64,000 bases of DNA, taken from positions 122,222-186,221 of the forward strand of contig NZ_PDJU01000004.1 of assembly GCF_004116455.1 (NCBI RefSeq), given 5' to 3'. The position numbers and the translations under genes were made by a program. Positions 42,728 to 51,439 of this stretch are shown in pieces. A model generated the notes under the pieces. That model ran no database searches and had not been told where the DNA came from. It was given only the letters and a program-made list of their open reading frames with translations. How positions within the stretch are numbered: the first letter of the stretch is position 1; every line of letters starts with the position of its first letter. Source of the stretch: Arcobacter sp. F155 (lineage in GTDB: Bacteria; Campylobacterota; Campylobacteria; Campylobacterales; Arcobacteraceae).

Positions 42728-45208
42728 ATGAAAAATTTAAGTTTAAAAATAAAACTGTTGGTAATTGTAATTAGCTCGATTGTAGTAGTTGCTATTGCTT
42801 TAACAATAGAGTCAATTATTTCTTTACAATCAGCATCTAAGAGTTCAATTGAAAAGTTTAGAACTAGTGCTTACACTTCAAAGAAAGATGAATTAAGTAA
42901 CTATGTTTCTCTTGTATTGAAATCAGTAGAAAATAACTATGCTAGAACTTCAAAAGAGAATGTTAAAAAAGAAGTTGAATCTTATTTATTTGAACAAACT
43001 AACTTAATCCACAATGCTGTAACAGGTATTTATAATAAATATAAAGGGAAACTTTCAGAAGCTGAGTTAAAAGCTATTATCAAAGAGTTTATTAAGTCAT
43101 CACGTTTTGGAAAAACTGGTTACTTTTGGATAAATGATACAGATGCTAAGATTGTTATGCATCCAATTAAACCACAACTTGATAATAAAGATATGTCAGC
43201 ATACAAAGATAAAGGTGGAAAAAGAATTTTCCATGAGTTTGCAAAAGTTGCAAAAAACAACTCTGAGGGGTATGTTGATTATGTATGGCCTAAACCAGGT
43301 TTTGAAAAACCTCAGGGAAAAGTATCTTATGTAAAACTATTTAAGCCATATAATTGGGTTATTGGTACAGGTGAATATGTTGATAATGTATCAGCTCTTG
43401 TGAAAAAAGAGACTTTAGCGCAAATAGCAAAGATGCGATATGGTGTTGATGGGTATTATTGGATAAATGATTCTAATCATACTGTAGTAATGCATGGAGC
43501 AAATGCTTCTTTAGCTGGAAAAAATTTAAAAGACTTACAAGACCCAAATGGAAAATATGTTTATAGAGAGATTGTAAAAGTTGCAAATGCAGATAAAAAG
43601 GGTGGTTTTGTTGACTATTACTGGGAAAAACCAGGAGAAAAAGAGCCTCAACCAAAACTATCATTTGTTCAAAGGTTTGATAAATGGGATTGGATAGTTG
43701 GAACTGGTGTTTATGTTGATGATATTGAAAAACAAATATCTATAATGCAAGATGAGACAAATGAGCAAATAAATGGAATAATCATTCAAGGGCTGGTTAT
43801 TGTTTTAGTATTAACTATTCTTGTTAGTTTAGTTATGGCATTTGTGACTAATAAGCTTATTGTAAATCCTATTAAAAGATTTGAAGAAGGTATTTTAAAC
43901 TTCTTTAGTTACTTAAATAAAGAAACATCAGAAGTAAACCATTTAGAAGCTAGTTCAGATGATGAAATTGGAAAAATGTCAAAAGTAGTTAATCGAAATA
44001 TTGATAAAACGAAATCATTAATAGAACAAGATGAACAACTAATAAATGATGTTACAAGAGTAGTTTCAGAAATTAGAAATGGACACTTAGATGTAAAAGT
44101 AGAGAAAAATACAGATAATGAAAATCTACAAAAACTACAAATTCAGATAAATGAGATGTTAGAAAATCTTCAAAGTAGTATCGGAAAAGATATAAATATT
44201 ATGCTTGAAGTTTTATCTCAATACAGCAAGTTAGATTTTAGAGATAGTATTCAAAATGCTGATGGTAAAATTGAGTTAGCGATAAATGATTTATCTAGAA
44301 TCATTAATGAAATGCTAAGAGACAATAAAGAGAATGGCCTTACTTTAGATAAAAGCTCAGATACTTTACTTGAAAATGTTGATGTTTTAAATAGAAACTC
44401 AACTGAGACAGCAGCCGCTCTAGAAGAGACAGCAGCAGCCTTAGAAGAGATTACAAGTACGATTGTTTCAAATACAGAAAATATTACAAAAATGTCTTCT
44501 CATGCAAATGATGTATCAAAATCAGTAGAAGTTGGTAAAGGATTAGCCGCAACAACAGTTAAATCTATGGACGATATTAATGAGCAAACTCAAGCTATCG
44601 CAGATGCAATTACTGTTATTGACCAGATTGCATTCCAAACAAATATTTTATCACTAAATGCAGCAGTTGAAGCAGCAACAGCAGGTGAAGCTGGAAAAGG
44701 TTTTGCAGTAGTTGCACAAGAAGTTAGAAACTTAGCTACAAGAAGTGCAGAGGCTGCAAAAGAGATAAAAGACTTAGTAGAAAATGCAACAGAGAAAACA
44801 AGAATTGGTAAAGCTGGTGCAGATAAGATGATAAATGGTTACGAAGAGTTAAATGAAAGTATTGTAAAAACAACGCAAGTAATTAAATCTATATCTGAAG
44901 CTGCCCAAGAACAAAGATCTGGAATCGAACAAATAAACGATGCTGTAAATCAATTAGATAAACAAACACAAGAGAATGTAAGCATCTCAAATATTACACA
45001 CACTATTGCAGAACAGACTGACTCTATTGCTAAACTAGTTGTTAGTTCAGCAGATGAAAAAGAGTTTATAGGAAAAAATGAAGTAAAAGCAAAAGAGTTT
45101 GAAACACCAACTACAAAAGGTTTTGAGATAAAAAGAAAAGAAAACTCAAAATTAGGTAAGCAAACGGTATCAAGTTCTAAAGCAGATGAAGCATGGGAAA
45201 GTTTTTAA
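42728..45208 (+). CDS. Methyl-accepting chemotaxis protein with two Cache domains
   Basis: An 826-aa receptor. The N-terminal helix (about 7-29) and a second helix (about 351-375) enclose two single-Cache repeats, each with a YFWIND/YYWIND and a KIVMHP or TVVMHG segment and ending WVIGTGEYVD or WIVGTGVYVD. A HAMP-like region leads to the signalling domain, whose hairpin tip is IDQIAFQTNILSLNAAVEAA, followed by GEAGKGFAVVAQEVR. The C-terminus ends AWESF after a linker, matching the xWxxF CheR/CheB tether. It should control motility via CheA/CheW. The ligand is unknown; Cache_2-type domains often bind small carboxylates. It is a single gene. Confidence 0.93.
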   Translation: MKNLSLKIKLLVIVISSIVVVAIALTIESIISLQSASKSSIEKFRTSAYTSKKDELSNYVSLVLKSVENNYARTSKENVKKEVESYLFEQTNLIHNAVTGIYNKYKGKLSEAELKAIIKEFIKSSRFGKTGYFWINDTDAKIVMHPIKPQLDNKDMSAYKDKGGKRIFHEFAKVAKNNSEGYVDYVWPKPGFEKPQGKVSYVKLFKPYNWVIGTGEYVDNVSALVKKETLAQIAKMRYGVDGYYWINDSNHTVVMHGANASLAGKNLKDLQDPNGKYVYREIVKVANADKKGGFVDYYWEKPGEKEPQPKLSFVQRFDKWDWIVGTGVYVDDIEKQISIMQDETNEQINGIIIQGLVIVLVLTILVSLVMAFVTNKLIVNPIKRFEEGILNFFSYLNKETSEVNHLEASSDDEIGKMSKVVNRNIDKTKSLIEQDEQLINDVTRVVSEIRNGHLDVKVEKNTDNENLQKLQIQINEMLENLQSSIGKDINIMLEVLSQYSKLDFRDSIQNADGKIELAINDLSRIINEMLRDNKENGLTLDKSSDTLLENVDVLNRNSTETAAALEETAAALEEITSTIVSNTENITKMSSHANDVSKSVEVGKGLAATTVKSMDDINEQTQAIADAITVIDQIAFQTNILSLNAAVEAATAGEAGKGFAVVAQEVRNLATRSAEAAKEIKDLVENATEKTRIGKAGADKMINGYEELNESIVKTTQVIKSISEAAQEQRSGIEQINDAVNQLDKQTQENVSISNITHTIAEQTDSIAKLVVSSADEKEFIGKNEVKAKEFETPTTKGFEIKRKENSKLGKQTVSSSKADEAWESF

Positions 45209-45362
45209 ACTTTCCTGCTTCTATTTATATAATATTCTCATTAATAAAATATGTTTCATTTATAAACTTCAAAATCTAATATTAACTTTTCTCTATTACA
45301 ATAAGAACTTTTTTCATAAATAAATATTATAGTTAAAATAAATACTTTAATAAGGAATAGTT

Positions 45363-45860
45363 ATGAAAAATAGATTTAAAATCATAGCCTTACTATTGAC
45401 TTTTTTCTGTGCAGTTAGTTTTGTAAATGCAAAAGAGATAAATGATAGTGTTGCTCTAAATGGAGTAAAAGAGACAAAAAGTGTATTTTTAATAGACTTT
45501 ACAAACGTAAATAAGACAGCTTTTTATTTACAAATAATTGAAGGTACACATAAAGGACTAGTTTCTCAAGGTGTAAAACCAAATATGGTTTTGGTATTTA
45601 TTGGTGAAACAGTGAAGTTTCTAAGTACAAAACAAGATGAAGCTTTTGAGATGGAAAATGAAGAGAAACTTCAAGAGATTCAAGATTCAATTAAAAGATT
45701 AGCAAAACTTGGTGTTAGAATGGAAGTATGTGCTGTTGCTACAAAGGTTTTTAAAGTAGATAACAGTAGTATTCCAAAAGAAATGCATATCATTGCTGAT
45801 GGTTTTATATCACTTATTGGATGGCAAACACAAGGACATAAGTTAGTTCCAATATTTTAA
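45363..45860 (+). CDS. Exported DsrE/DsrF-like protein
   Basis: A 165-aa protein with a signal peptide (MKNRFKIIALLLTFFCAVSF, cleaved after VNA) and a DsrE-like domain of about 125 residues: VLVFIGETVKFL, then LAKLGVRMEVCAVATKV, with the conserved Cys near residue 120. DsrE-like proteins handle sulfur or bind small ligands; periplasmic versions are common in Campylobacterota. AAGGAATAG precedes the ATG. It may be co-transcribed with the transporter 48 bases on, though no functional link is evident. Confidence 0.8.
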   Translation: MKNRFKIIALLLTFFCAVSFVNAKEINDSVALNGVKETKSVFLIDFTNVNKTAFYLQIIEGTHKGLVSQGVKPNMVLVFIGETVKFLSTKQDEAFEMENEEKLQEIQDSIKRLAKLGVRMEVCAVATKVFKVDNSSIPKEMHIIADGFISLIGWQTQGHKLVPIF

Positions 45861-45908
45861 TAGGAGAATATTATTTTAAATAGTGCTAGAAAGGATACTC
45901 AAAAAGGA

Positions 45909-46763
45909 ATGATTTTAATGCTTCTTGCAGTATTGATTATTCCTTTTTCAGATGCAATAGGTAAGTGGCTTTCTAGTACCTATTCTCCAATGCAAATTAC
46001 TTTTTTCAGATTTTTATTACAAGCAGTTTTGATATATTTTGTGGCAAGAGTTTTACGAAAAAAAATTGGAGCCTTTAAAACTATATATTTGTATTTGGCT
46101 TTTTTTATCTCTTCTTGTATGTTTTTACTCTTTTGGGGCTTGATGTATTTGCCTTTAGCAAATAATATAGCACTATTTTTTATAGAACCTTTGGTTTTAA
46201 CTGTTTTATCAATAGTTTTTTTAAAAGAGAAAGTTACGAGAGCTTTAGTTATTGTATTGTTTGTTGGGCTCCTTGGGACAATGATTATTATAAGACCTAA
46301 TTGGTCAGCTTATGGAACAGCTGCAATACTACCTATTCTTGCAGCAATATTTTATGCTCTTTATCTTATGACAATACGAGTATCAAAAGATATAAAAGAT
46401 GTTTTAACAATGCAGTTTTGGATAGGAATTATAGCTTCAGTTTTTACTTCTGTACTCTTTTTACTGGCTCAGCCTTTTGATTTAGAGGTTTTATCTTTTA
46501 ATAAAATAGACCACTCTTTATGGTGGTTGGTTTTTCTTTTAGCTGTAGTTACTATAGTAAGTCAGTTGTTGATTTCAAATGCTTTGTATTATGCAAATGC
46601 AAGTTTATTAGCCTCTTTTCAGTATTTAGAGATAATAAGTGCAACTTTATTAGGATGGATTATTTTTAATGACATCCCTGATAGATTGACCATGTTAGGG
46701 GCTATTATAGTGATTTTTTCTGGTGTTTATTTAATAAAGGTAGAAAGAAACTCCAAGGATTAA
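45909..46763 (+). CDS. DMT-superfamily (EamA) transporter
   Basis: A 10-helix inner-membrane transporter with two EamA repeats (IIPFSDAIGKWL and the C-terminal ALYYANASLLASFQYLE). The annotated ATG gives 284 aa, but the start is uncertain. Upstream codons in frame read L-N-S-A-R-K-D-T-Q-K-G, as in relatives, and a strong AGGAG (45862-45866) is six bases from an ATT at 45873, which may be the true start. A second option is the ATG at 45918, nine bases after AAGGA. The substrate is unknown. Confidence 0.85.
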   Translation: MILMLLAVLIIPFSDAIGKWLSSTYSPMQITFFRFLLQAVLIYFVARVLRKKIGAFKTIYLYLAFFISSCMFLLFWGLMYLPLANNIALFFIEPLVLTVLSIVFLKEKVTRALVIVLFVGLLGTMIIIRPNWSAYGTAAILPILAAIFYALYLMTIRVSKDIKDVLTMQFWIGIIASVFTSVLFLLAQPFDLEVLSFNKIDHSLWWLVFLLAVVTIVSQLLISNALYYANASLLASFQYLEIISATLLGWIIFNDIPDRLTMLGAIIVIFSGVYLIKVERNSKD

Positions 46764-46806
46764 AAAAAAATTAAGGTAGTTTTGATATAATTTCGTTCCA
46801 ATTTGT

Positions 46807-46882
46807 GGAGGTATAGCAAAGTTGGTAATGCCCGGGATTGCAAATCCTGTATGCGCTGGTTCGAGTCCGGCTACCTCCTCCA
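46807..46882 (+). tRNA. tRNA-Cys (anticodon GCA)
   Basis: A 76-base tRNA: acceptor arms GGAGGTA and TACCTCC, then T and encoded CCA; the anticodon loop TTGCAAA has GCA; the T-loop is GGTTCGAGTCC. A TATAAT at 46786-46791, about 15 bases upstream, is the likely -10, with no good -35. tRNA-Leu follows 13 bases on. Confidence 0.95.
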
Positions 46883-46895
46883 TTTTTTAACATGT

Positions 46896-46982
46896 GCGAG
46901 TGTGGCGGAATAGGTAGACGCGTGGGACTTAAAATCCCATTCCGGTTTCGGAGTGTGAGTTCGATTCTCACCATTCGCACCA
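46896..46982 (+). tRNA. tRNA-Leu (anticodon UAA), copy 2
   Basis: Identical over all 87 bases to the tRNA-Leu at 42128-42214; the identity covers 91 bases including short flanks. It is read with tRNA-Cys from the same upstream promoter. Duplicate copies of this tRNA supply UUA, the dominant Leu codon in AT-rich genomes. Confidence 0.96.
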
Positions 46983-47076
46983 CTGTTACTTTTAACTCTT
47001 ATTTACAATCAATCTAGTTAAAGTTTTCAAATTTAAATATTTTTATTCAAATATCCAATTTTATTTCTAATGAAGT

Positions 47077-48192
47077 TTATCTAATAAATTCAATCTCAAA
47101 TCTAGCCCCACAATCTACATTTTCTACTGAAAGTTTTCCATTGTTTGATTCTTCGATAATAGCTTTTGCTAAATGAAGTCCAATCCCAAGACCTTCATCA
47201 GCTTTTTTAGTTGTGAAGTATGGAAGGAATACATTATCTAGATTGTCTTTTTTTATTCCGCCTGCATTATCTGTGATAGCTATTTTATTTGTATCTATTT
47301 CAATAGTAACTTGTGGATTAGTTATTTCATTCTCTTTTAGTGCATCTACAGCGTTGTTAAGGATTACGATTAATACTTGAATAATCTCGCCTTCAATACA
47401 AGAGACTATAGATTTGTTTTTTTCTATTATTTCGTAGTTAATGTTGTTTTTTGAGAATTTTGTATGAATAATTGTAAGGGTTTTTCTAACGATCTCTCTT
47501 AAATCATTATTACCTTTATGTTTGTTTGGATTTAAAAAATTGCTAAAGTCTTCAATAGTTTTAGACATATATTGAGTTTGAATTTCTATCTCTTCTAGTT
47601 TTTGATTTATCTCTTCATTTTCAATGTGATTTTTCATCATACAAGTATCAATACCCATAACAGCTGAGTTAATAGAGTTTAGAGGCTGTCTCCATTGATG
47701 GGCAATACTGTTTGTCATCTCACCAATACTTACAAGTTTTGATTGATGAAACATGATTTTTTCTTTTAGTCTATTTTTTTCAATCTCTTCTTTTACTTTT
47801 TCTTCTAGGTTGTTTTTGTAGTCCTTTAAAAGAATATGAGTTTTTACCCTTGATAGGATTTCAACTTTTCTAAAAGGTTTCGTAACATAATCCACAGCTC
47901 CAAGGTTAAAACCTCTTTCTATATCATCATCATTACTACTAGCAGTTACAAAAATAATAGGAATATCATACATATCATGTTTTTCATAGACTTTTTCACA
48001 AACCTCAAACCCATCCATATCAGGCATGAAAATATCCAGTAATACAAGGTCAATCTCTTCTTCATCGATTATTTCAAGGGCAGATTCACCAGTCATTGAT
48101 ACAACAACTTCATAGTCCTTTGAAAGGAATTCAACAAGAATTTTTATATTTGCTTGGTTATCATCTACGATAAGAATTAAAGGTTTAGGCAT
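47077..48192 (-). CDS. Receiver-histidine kinase hybrid (response regulator fused to kinase)
   Basis: A 371-aa soluble protein: an N-terminal receiver (Asp53 in LLDIFMPDMDG), a coiled coil, the acceptor box with His165 in [11 protein letters not shown], and an HATPase domain (VILNNAVDALKE, then GLGIGLHLAKAIIEES). With no input domain but a receiver, it is probably driven by another kinase or a phosphorelay. The gene 7 bases upstream encodes an Hpt-like protein, which fits a relay. The start is ATG 48192. Confidence 0.88.
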   Translation of the reverse strand: MPKPLILIVDDNQANIKILVEFLSKDYEVVVSMTGESALEIIDEEEIDLVLLDIFMPDMDGFEVCEKVYEKHDMYDIPIIFVTASSNDDDIERGFNLGAVDYVTKPFRKVEILSRVKTHILLKDYKNNLEEKVKEEIEKNRLKEKIMFHQSKLVSIGEMTNSIAHQWRQPLNSINSAVMGIDTCMMKNHIENEEINQKLEEIEIQTQYMSKTIEDFSNFLNPNKHKGNNDLREIVRKTLTIIHTKFSKNNINYEIIEKNKSIVSCIEGEIIQVLIVILNNAVDALKENEITNPQVTIEIDTNKIAITDNAGGIKKDNLDNVFLPYFTTKKADEGLGIGLHLAKAIIEESNNGKLSVENVDCGARFEIEFIR

Positions 48193-48199
48193 AATTTTC

Positions 48200-48733
48200 C
48201 TATTTTGAAAGAATATTTACTATGTTCCTAAAATTATATACTTTAATTTCTTTATCTAGCTTTGAGATTAGAAGTTTTTCATCTTCTGTAAGGTTTTGAT
48301 TTTGTTTTAATTTTTCTAAAGGCTCTTCTACTTTTTTTGGACGATTCTTTATAGCACCATTTAAGATTTGTTCAAAAAGTTCTTCTTTTGTGTGGTGTTC
48401 ACATGTAGTATCTGTAGTGTTGTTTATATCTGTTAGTGAAACTTCATTTATTTCACTTAATACATTTTCTAAAGTTTCTTGAAGTTGTGTTTCACTTTTT
48501 CTGGTCTTATTTTTATTCATATCTTCTGCAAGTTTAAAAAGTTCACTTGCTCCAATATTTTTACTAATAGCTTTTAATTGGTGAACTTCTTTGAAAAATG
48601 AGGTATCTTCAAGCTTTAAAAAGTTGAGACTATTGTACTGCTCTTTAAAGCCATCAAGGATGTTTTTATATAGCTTTATATCATAGTCTAAATATTTTAG
48701 TGCTAACTCTTTGTTGATGTATTTCATGTTCAT
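48200..48733 (-). CDS. Hpt-domain-like protein
   Basis: A 177-aa soluble helical protein. The segment EVHQLKAISKNIGASELFKL (about residues 49-68) matches the Hpt phospho-acceptor helix HxLKxxxxxIGA, His51 being the likely site. The C-terminal 80 residues are charged helix with no known domain. It starts seven bases upstream of the receiver-kinase gene, so it may pass phosphate to that receiver. The start may be Met1 or Met3 (MNM). Confidence 0.7.
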   Translation of the reverse strand: MNMKYINKELALKYLDYDIKLYKNILDGFKEQYNSLNFLKLEDTSFFKEVHQLKAISKNIGASELFKLAEDMNKNKTRKSETQLQETLENVLSEINEVSLTDINNTTDTTCEHHTKEELFEQILNGAIKNRPKKVEEPLEKLKQNQNLTEDEKLLISKLDKEIKVYNFRNIVNILSK

Positions 48734-48920
48734 GAAGATATTATACCAAAATTACATTTCAAATTAATCAAATAGAGGGTTATAATATATAATTATTGTT
48801 ACAATACAAATAATAAAAATTTTGTTTACAGTTTTTACTATAAGTAAAACTTATGAAAAATTAAGGATATCTTTAGAAAAAAGGGAGTATTCTTACAAAG
48901 ATTAATTTCATGCATATCTA

Positions 48921-48970
48921 AAAAGGAAACCTTGGTATTATAATAATACCTTATAGGGTTTCCTTTTTTT
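48921..48970. terminator. Strong two-way terminator
   Basis: AAGGAAACC and GGTTTCCTT arms with an inner stem (GGTATTAT/ATAATACC-like) form a long hairpin, followed by eight T on the plus strand and preceded by A-rich sequence that gives TTTTT on the minus strand. It ends the 49285/48970 minus-strand pair. Region 48734-48920 upstream on the plus strand carries no gene I can support, beyond the promoter for the Hpt gene. Confidence 0.8.
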
Positions 48971-49278
48971 TATTCTAAATTATTTATATAAGTAGTGTAA
49001 AAACTTATATATGGACACTTTTCTTCTATCTGAGTTGAGATGTTTTCTGCCTTTGAAACAATATTATTACAGCTTGTTAAGTTCTCTTTTGTAGGGTTTG
49101 TAGTTAGTAAACCATTACATAAAGCATAAATATCTTGAAGCTTTTTCGCCTCTTCATTTAAAACTAGATAAGTAATAAGTTCTTGTTCCATCTTATAATA
49201 AAGAAATTTCAAGGTACCATAACTAAAAATAGCACCTAAAATAGCAGCAACTAAAGTTGTTTTAAAAAGTTTTTTCAT
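48970..49278 (-). CDS. Small membrane-anchored protein of unknown function
   Basis: A 102-aa protein with an N-terminal hydrophobic helix (about residues 8-28, TLVAAILGAIFSYGTLKFLYY) acting as signal anchor, and a helical, likely periplasmic rest with three Cys (YALCNGLL, LTSCNNIV, EEKCPYIS). It starts six bases after the SBP kinase gene on the same strand, so the two are co-transcribed and could interact in the periplasm. I do not recognise the family. Confidence 0.6.
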   Translation of the reverse strand: MKKLFKTTLVAAILGAIFSYGTLKFLYYKMEQELITYLVLNEEAKKLQDIYALCNGLLTTNPTKENLTSCNNIVSKAENISTQIEEKCPYISFYTTYINNLE

Positions 49279-49284
49279 AAATAT

Positions 49285-51267
49285 CTAACCATTTTTAGGA
49301 ATTTTGATTTTAAAACAAGCTCCTTTGTATTGAGTTTCTTGATAGTTAAAATCTTCATTTGTAACTTCTATTTTACCTAAAAAATGCTTTTCAATAATTT
49401 CCTTAGTCATATATAGTCCAATCCCAGTACCTTGACTTTGATGTTTTGTAGTGAAGTATGGATCAAAAATTCTTTGTATGATTTTTGAATCTATACCTAA
49501 AGCACTATCTTTTATCTTAATTATATAGTTGTTTGTAGACTCTTTTACGGTTATAAATATGTATCTTCTGTTTTCTACTTTTTCTAGGGCATCTATTGCA
49601 TTGCTAAAGATATTTATCAATGCTTGAATAAGCTCATTTTCATAGACACAAAGTTCATTTATTTGAATCTCTTTAACCACTTCAATCTCTCTATGATTGA
49701 TTTTTGATTTTAAGAACTGTAGTGACTTTTCTATTAGATTATCTGTATTTACAACTGTTACTTCTTTATCTGATTTGAAAAAGTTTCTAAAGTCTTCAAT
49801 TGTTTGTGATAAGTACATACTACTTTTCATAATTTGATCCATGAATTCAAATAGTTGTTCTTGGCTAAGGTCAGAAAGCTCACTTTTAATCTTAACTCCA
49901 CTTGCTGAAGTAGTTATAATAGAAAGAGGTTGTCTCCATTGGTGGGCAATATTCTCTAGCATCTCACCCATAGCAGCTTGTCTTGATTGTTGAACTATAA
50001 ACTCATTTTGGTTTTTTAGTTCAAGTTCAAGTTTTTTATTCTCTGTTATGTCTTGATGAATTCCAGCCATTATCTCTGGATTGCCTTTTTTATCTTTTTT
50101 AACAATACTTCCATTTGATAAAATCCACTTTATTGAGCCGTCTTTTGCTCTCATTCTAAAGCAAGCCTCATAAGACTTTTGTCCATTAATATGAGCTTGA
50201 ATTGCTTTATCAACTAAAGGTTTGTCCTCTTCAAGTATAAAAGATAAATGATTTTTATTTTTTAACTCAGCTTTTGTGTAGCCGATTATTTCAGCCCATC
50301 TTTCATTTATTATGTTTTTATCTGCATTCATATACCAAGTCCAAGTACCTAGTTTTGCACCTTGAATAACACGACTTAAATGACTTTCAACTCTTTTTCT
50401 TTTTTGAACTTCATTTGATAATTTTCTATTTACAAATAAAATGATTGTTAAAATTACAAAAAAGATTAAAACTATTTCAAATAGATATTTATAGCTTATC
50501 TTTTCATATTTAATTGATAACCATTTATTTAAAATAGTTTGGTGTTCTTCATATCTAATATCATCAATAGCTTTATTTAAAATTGATACTAAAATAGGGT
50601 AATCTTTTCTTACTCCTATTCCTAAGTTCCACTTTTGGTCAAATTTACCAACTATTTTTAGATTTCCAACATACTCTTTTTGAATATGATAACCAACAGT
50701 TGACAAAGTGCCAACAAAACCAAATAATTCATTTTGGTCTACTTTTTTTAGCCCTTCATCAATATTTTTTACATAAACTAGATTTAAATCAGGATATTTG
50801 TTTTTTAAGATTTCTGCATAAGCATAACCTTTTACTATACCCATGGATTTATTTACTTTTGTAATATCATCAATAAAGATTTCATTATCTTTTGTTGCAA
50901 GAACAAGGGGAATTTCAAGATAAGATTTTGTAAAGTTTAAAAATTCTCTTCTCTCTTTAGTTGGCATAACTAAAGAAAAGATATCACACTTTTTTTCTTT
51001 TCCAAGAGTAAGGGACTCTACCCATGTTTTTGTAGGAACCATTGTAAACTTAATATCTAAAGTTTTTTCTAAAAGTTTTAAATAATCAGCTGTCATACCT
51101 ATATGTTTGCCATTTTGATTCATTTCTAAAGGCATCCAGTTAGGGTCAATACAAACTTTTATTTCTTTATGATTTACTAAAAAAGAGGTCTCTTCTTTAG
51201 TAAGTTTGGTATTTGCTAAAAGAAGTTGAGTAAGTAGAGGAAGAAGTAAATATAATAATTTTTTCAA
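49285..51267 (-). CDS. Sensor histidine kinase with periplasmic solute-binding domain and PAS
   Basis: A 660-aa BvgS-like sensor. After a signal sequence (1-19), an extracytoplasmic SBP_bac_3 domain (about 24-250; KVCIDPNWMPLEMNQNGKHI, then GIVKGYAYAEILKNKYP) precedes a membrane helix (262-280), a PAS domain with PAC (295-415), His442 in [11 protein letters not shown] and an HATPase domain (TGIGLYMTKEIIEKH). The binding domain probably senses an amino acid or similar ligand directly. There is no receiver domain. A 102-aa anchored protein is co-transcribed downstream. Confidence 0.9.
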   Translation of the reverse strand: MKKLLYLLLPLLTQLLLANTKLTKEETSFLVNHKEIKVCIDPNWMPLEMNQNGKHIGMTADYLKLLEKTLDIKFTMVPTKTWVESLTLGKEKKCDIFSLVMPTKERREFLNFTKSYLEIPLVLATKDNEIFIDDITKVNKSMGIVKGYAYAEILKNKYPDLNLVYVKNIDEGLKKVDQNELFGFVGTLSTVGYHIQKEYVGNLKIVGKFDQKWNLGIGVRKDYPILVSILNKAIDDIRYEEHQTILNKWLSIKYEKISYKYLFEIVLIFFVILTIILFVNRKLSNEVQKRKRVESHLSRVIQGAKLGTWTWYMNADKNIINERWAEIIGYTKAELKNKNHLSFILEEDKPLVDKAIQAHINGQKSYEACFRMRAKDGSIKWILSNGSIVKKDKKGNPEIMAGIHQDITENKKLELELKNQNEFIVQQSRQAAMGEMLENIAHQWRQPLSIITTSASGVKIKSELSDLSQEQLFEFMDQIMKSSMYLSQTIEDFRNFFKSDKEVTVVNTDNLIEKSLQFLKSKINHREIEVVKEIQINELCVYENELIQALINIFSNAIDALEKVENRRYIFITVKESTNNYIIKIKDSALGIDSKIIQRIFDPYFTTKHQSQGTGIGLYMTKEIIEKHFLGKIEVTNEDFNYQETQYKGACFKIKIPKNG

Positions 51268-51439
51268 AATCTAACTCCTCTTGTATTTATATAGTATTTT
51301 AACCAATAAATTATAAATATTATGACTTTTTAAATTATCACTTGGTCAAAATTGTAAAAAAAATATTAAATATTAATAAGATAAAATATTAGTAAAGTTA
51401 TATATAATAGATAATATTTTTATTATCGAAAGAGAAATA

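Noticed and set aside
46771..46983. A 70-aa minus-strand frame
   Set aside because: It runs across tRNA-Cys and tRNA-Leu; the sequence is explained by the tRNAs.
48734..48920. A small RNA ending at the plus-strand terminator 48921-48970
   Set aside because: The terminator is explained by the minus-strand genes, and no convincing plus-strand promoter was found.
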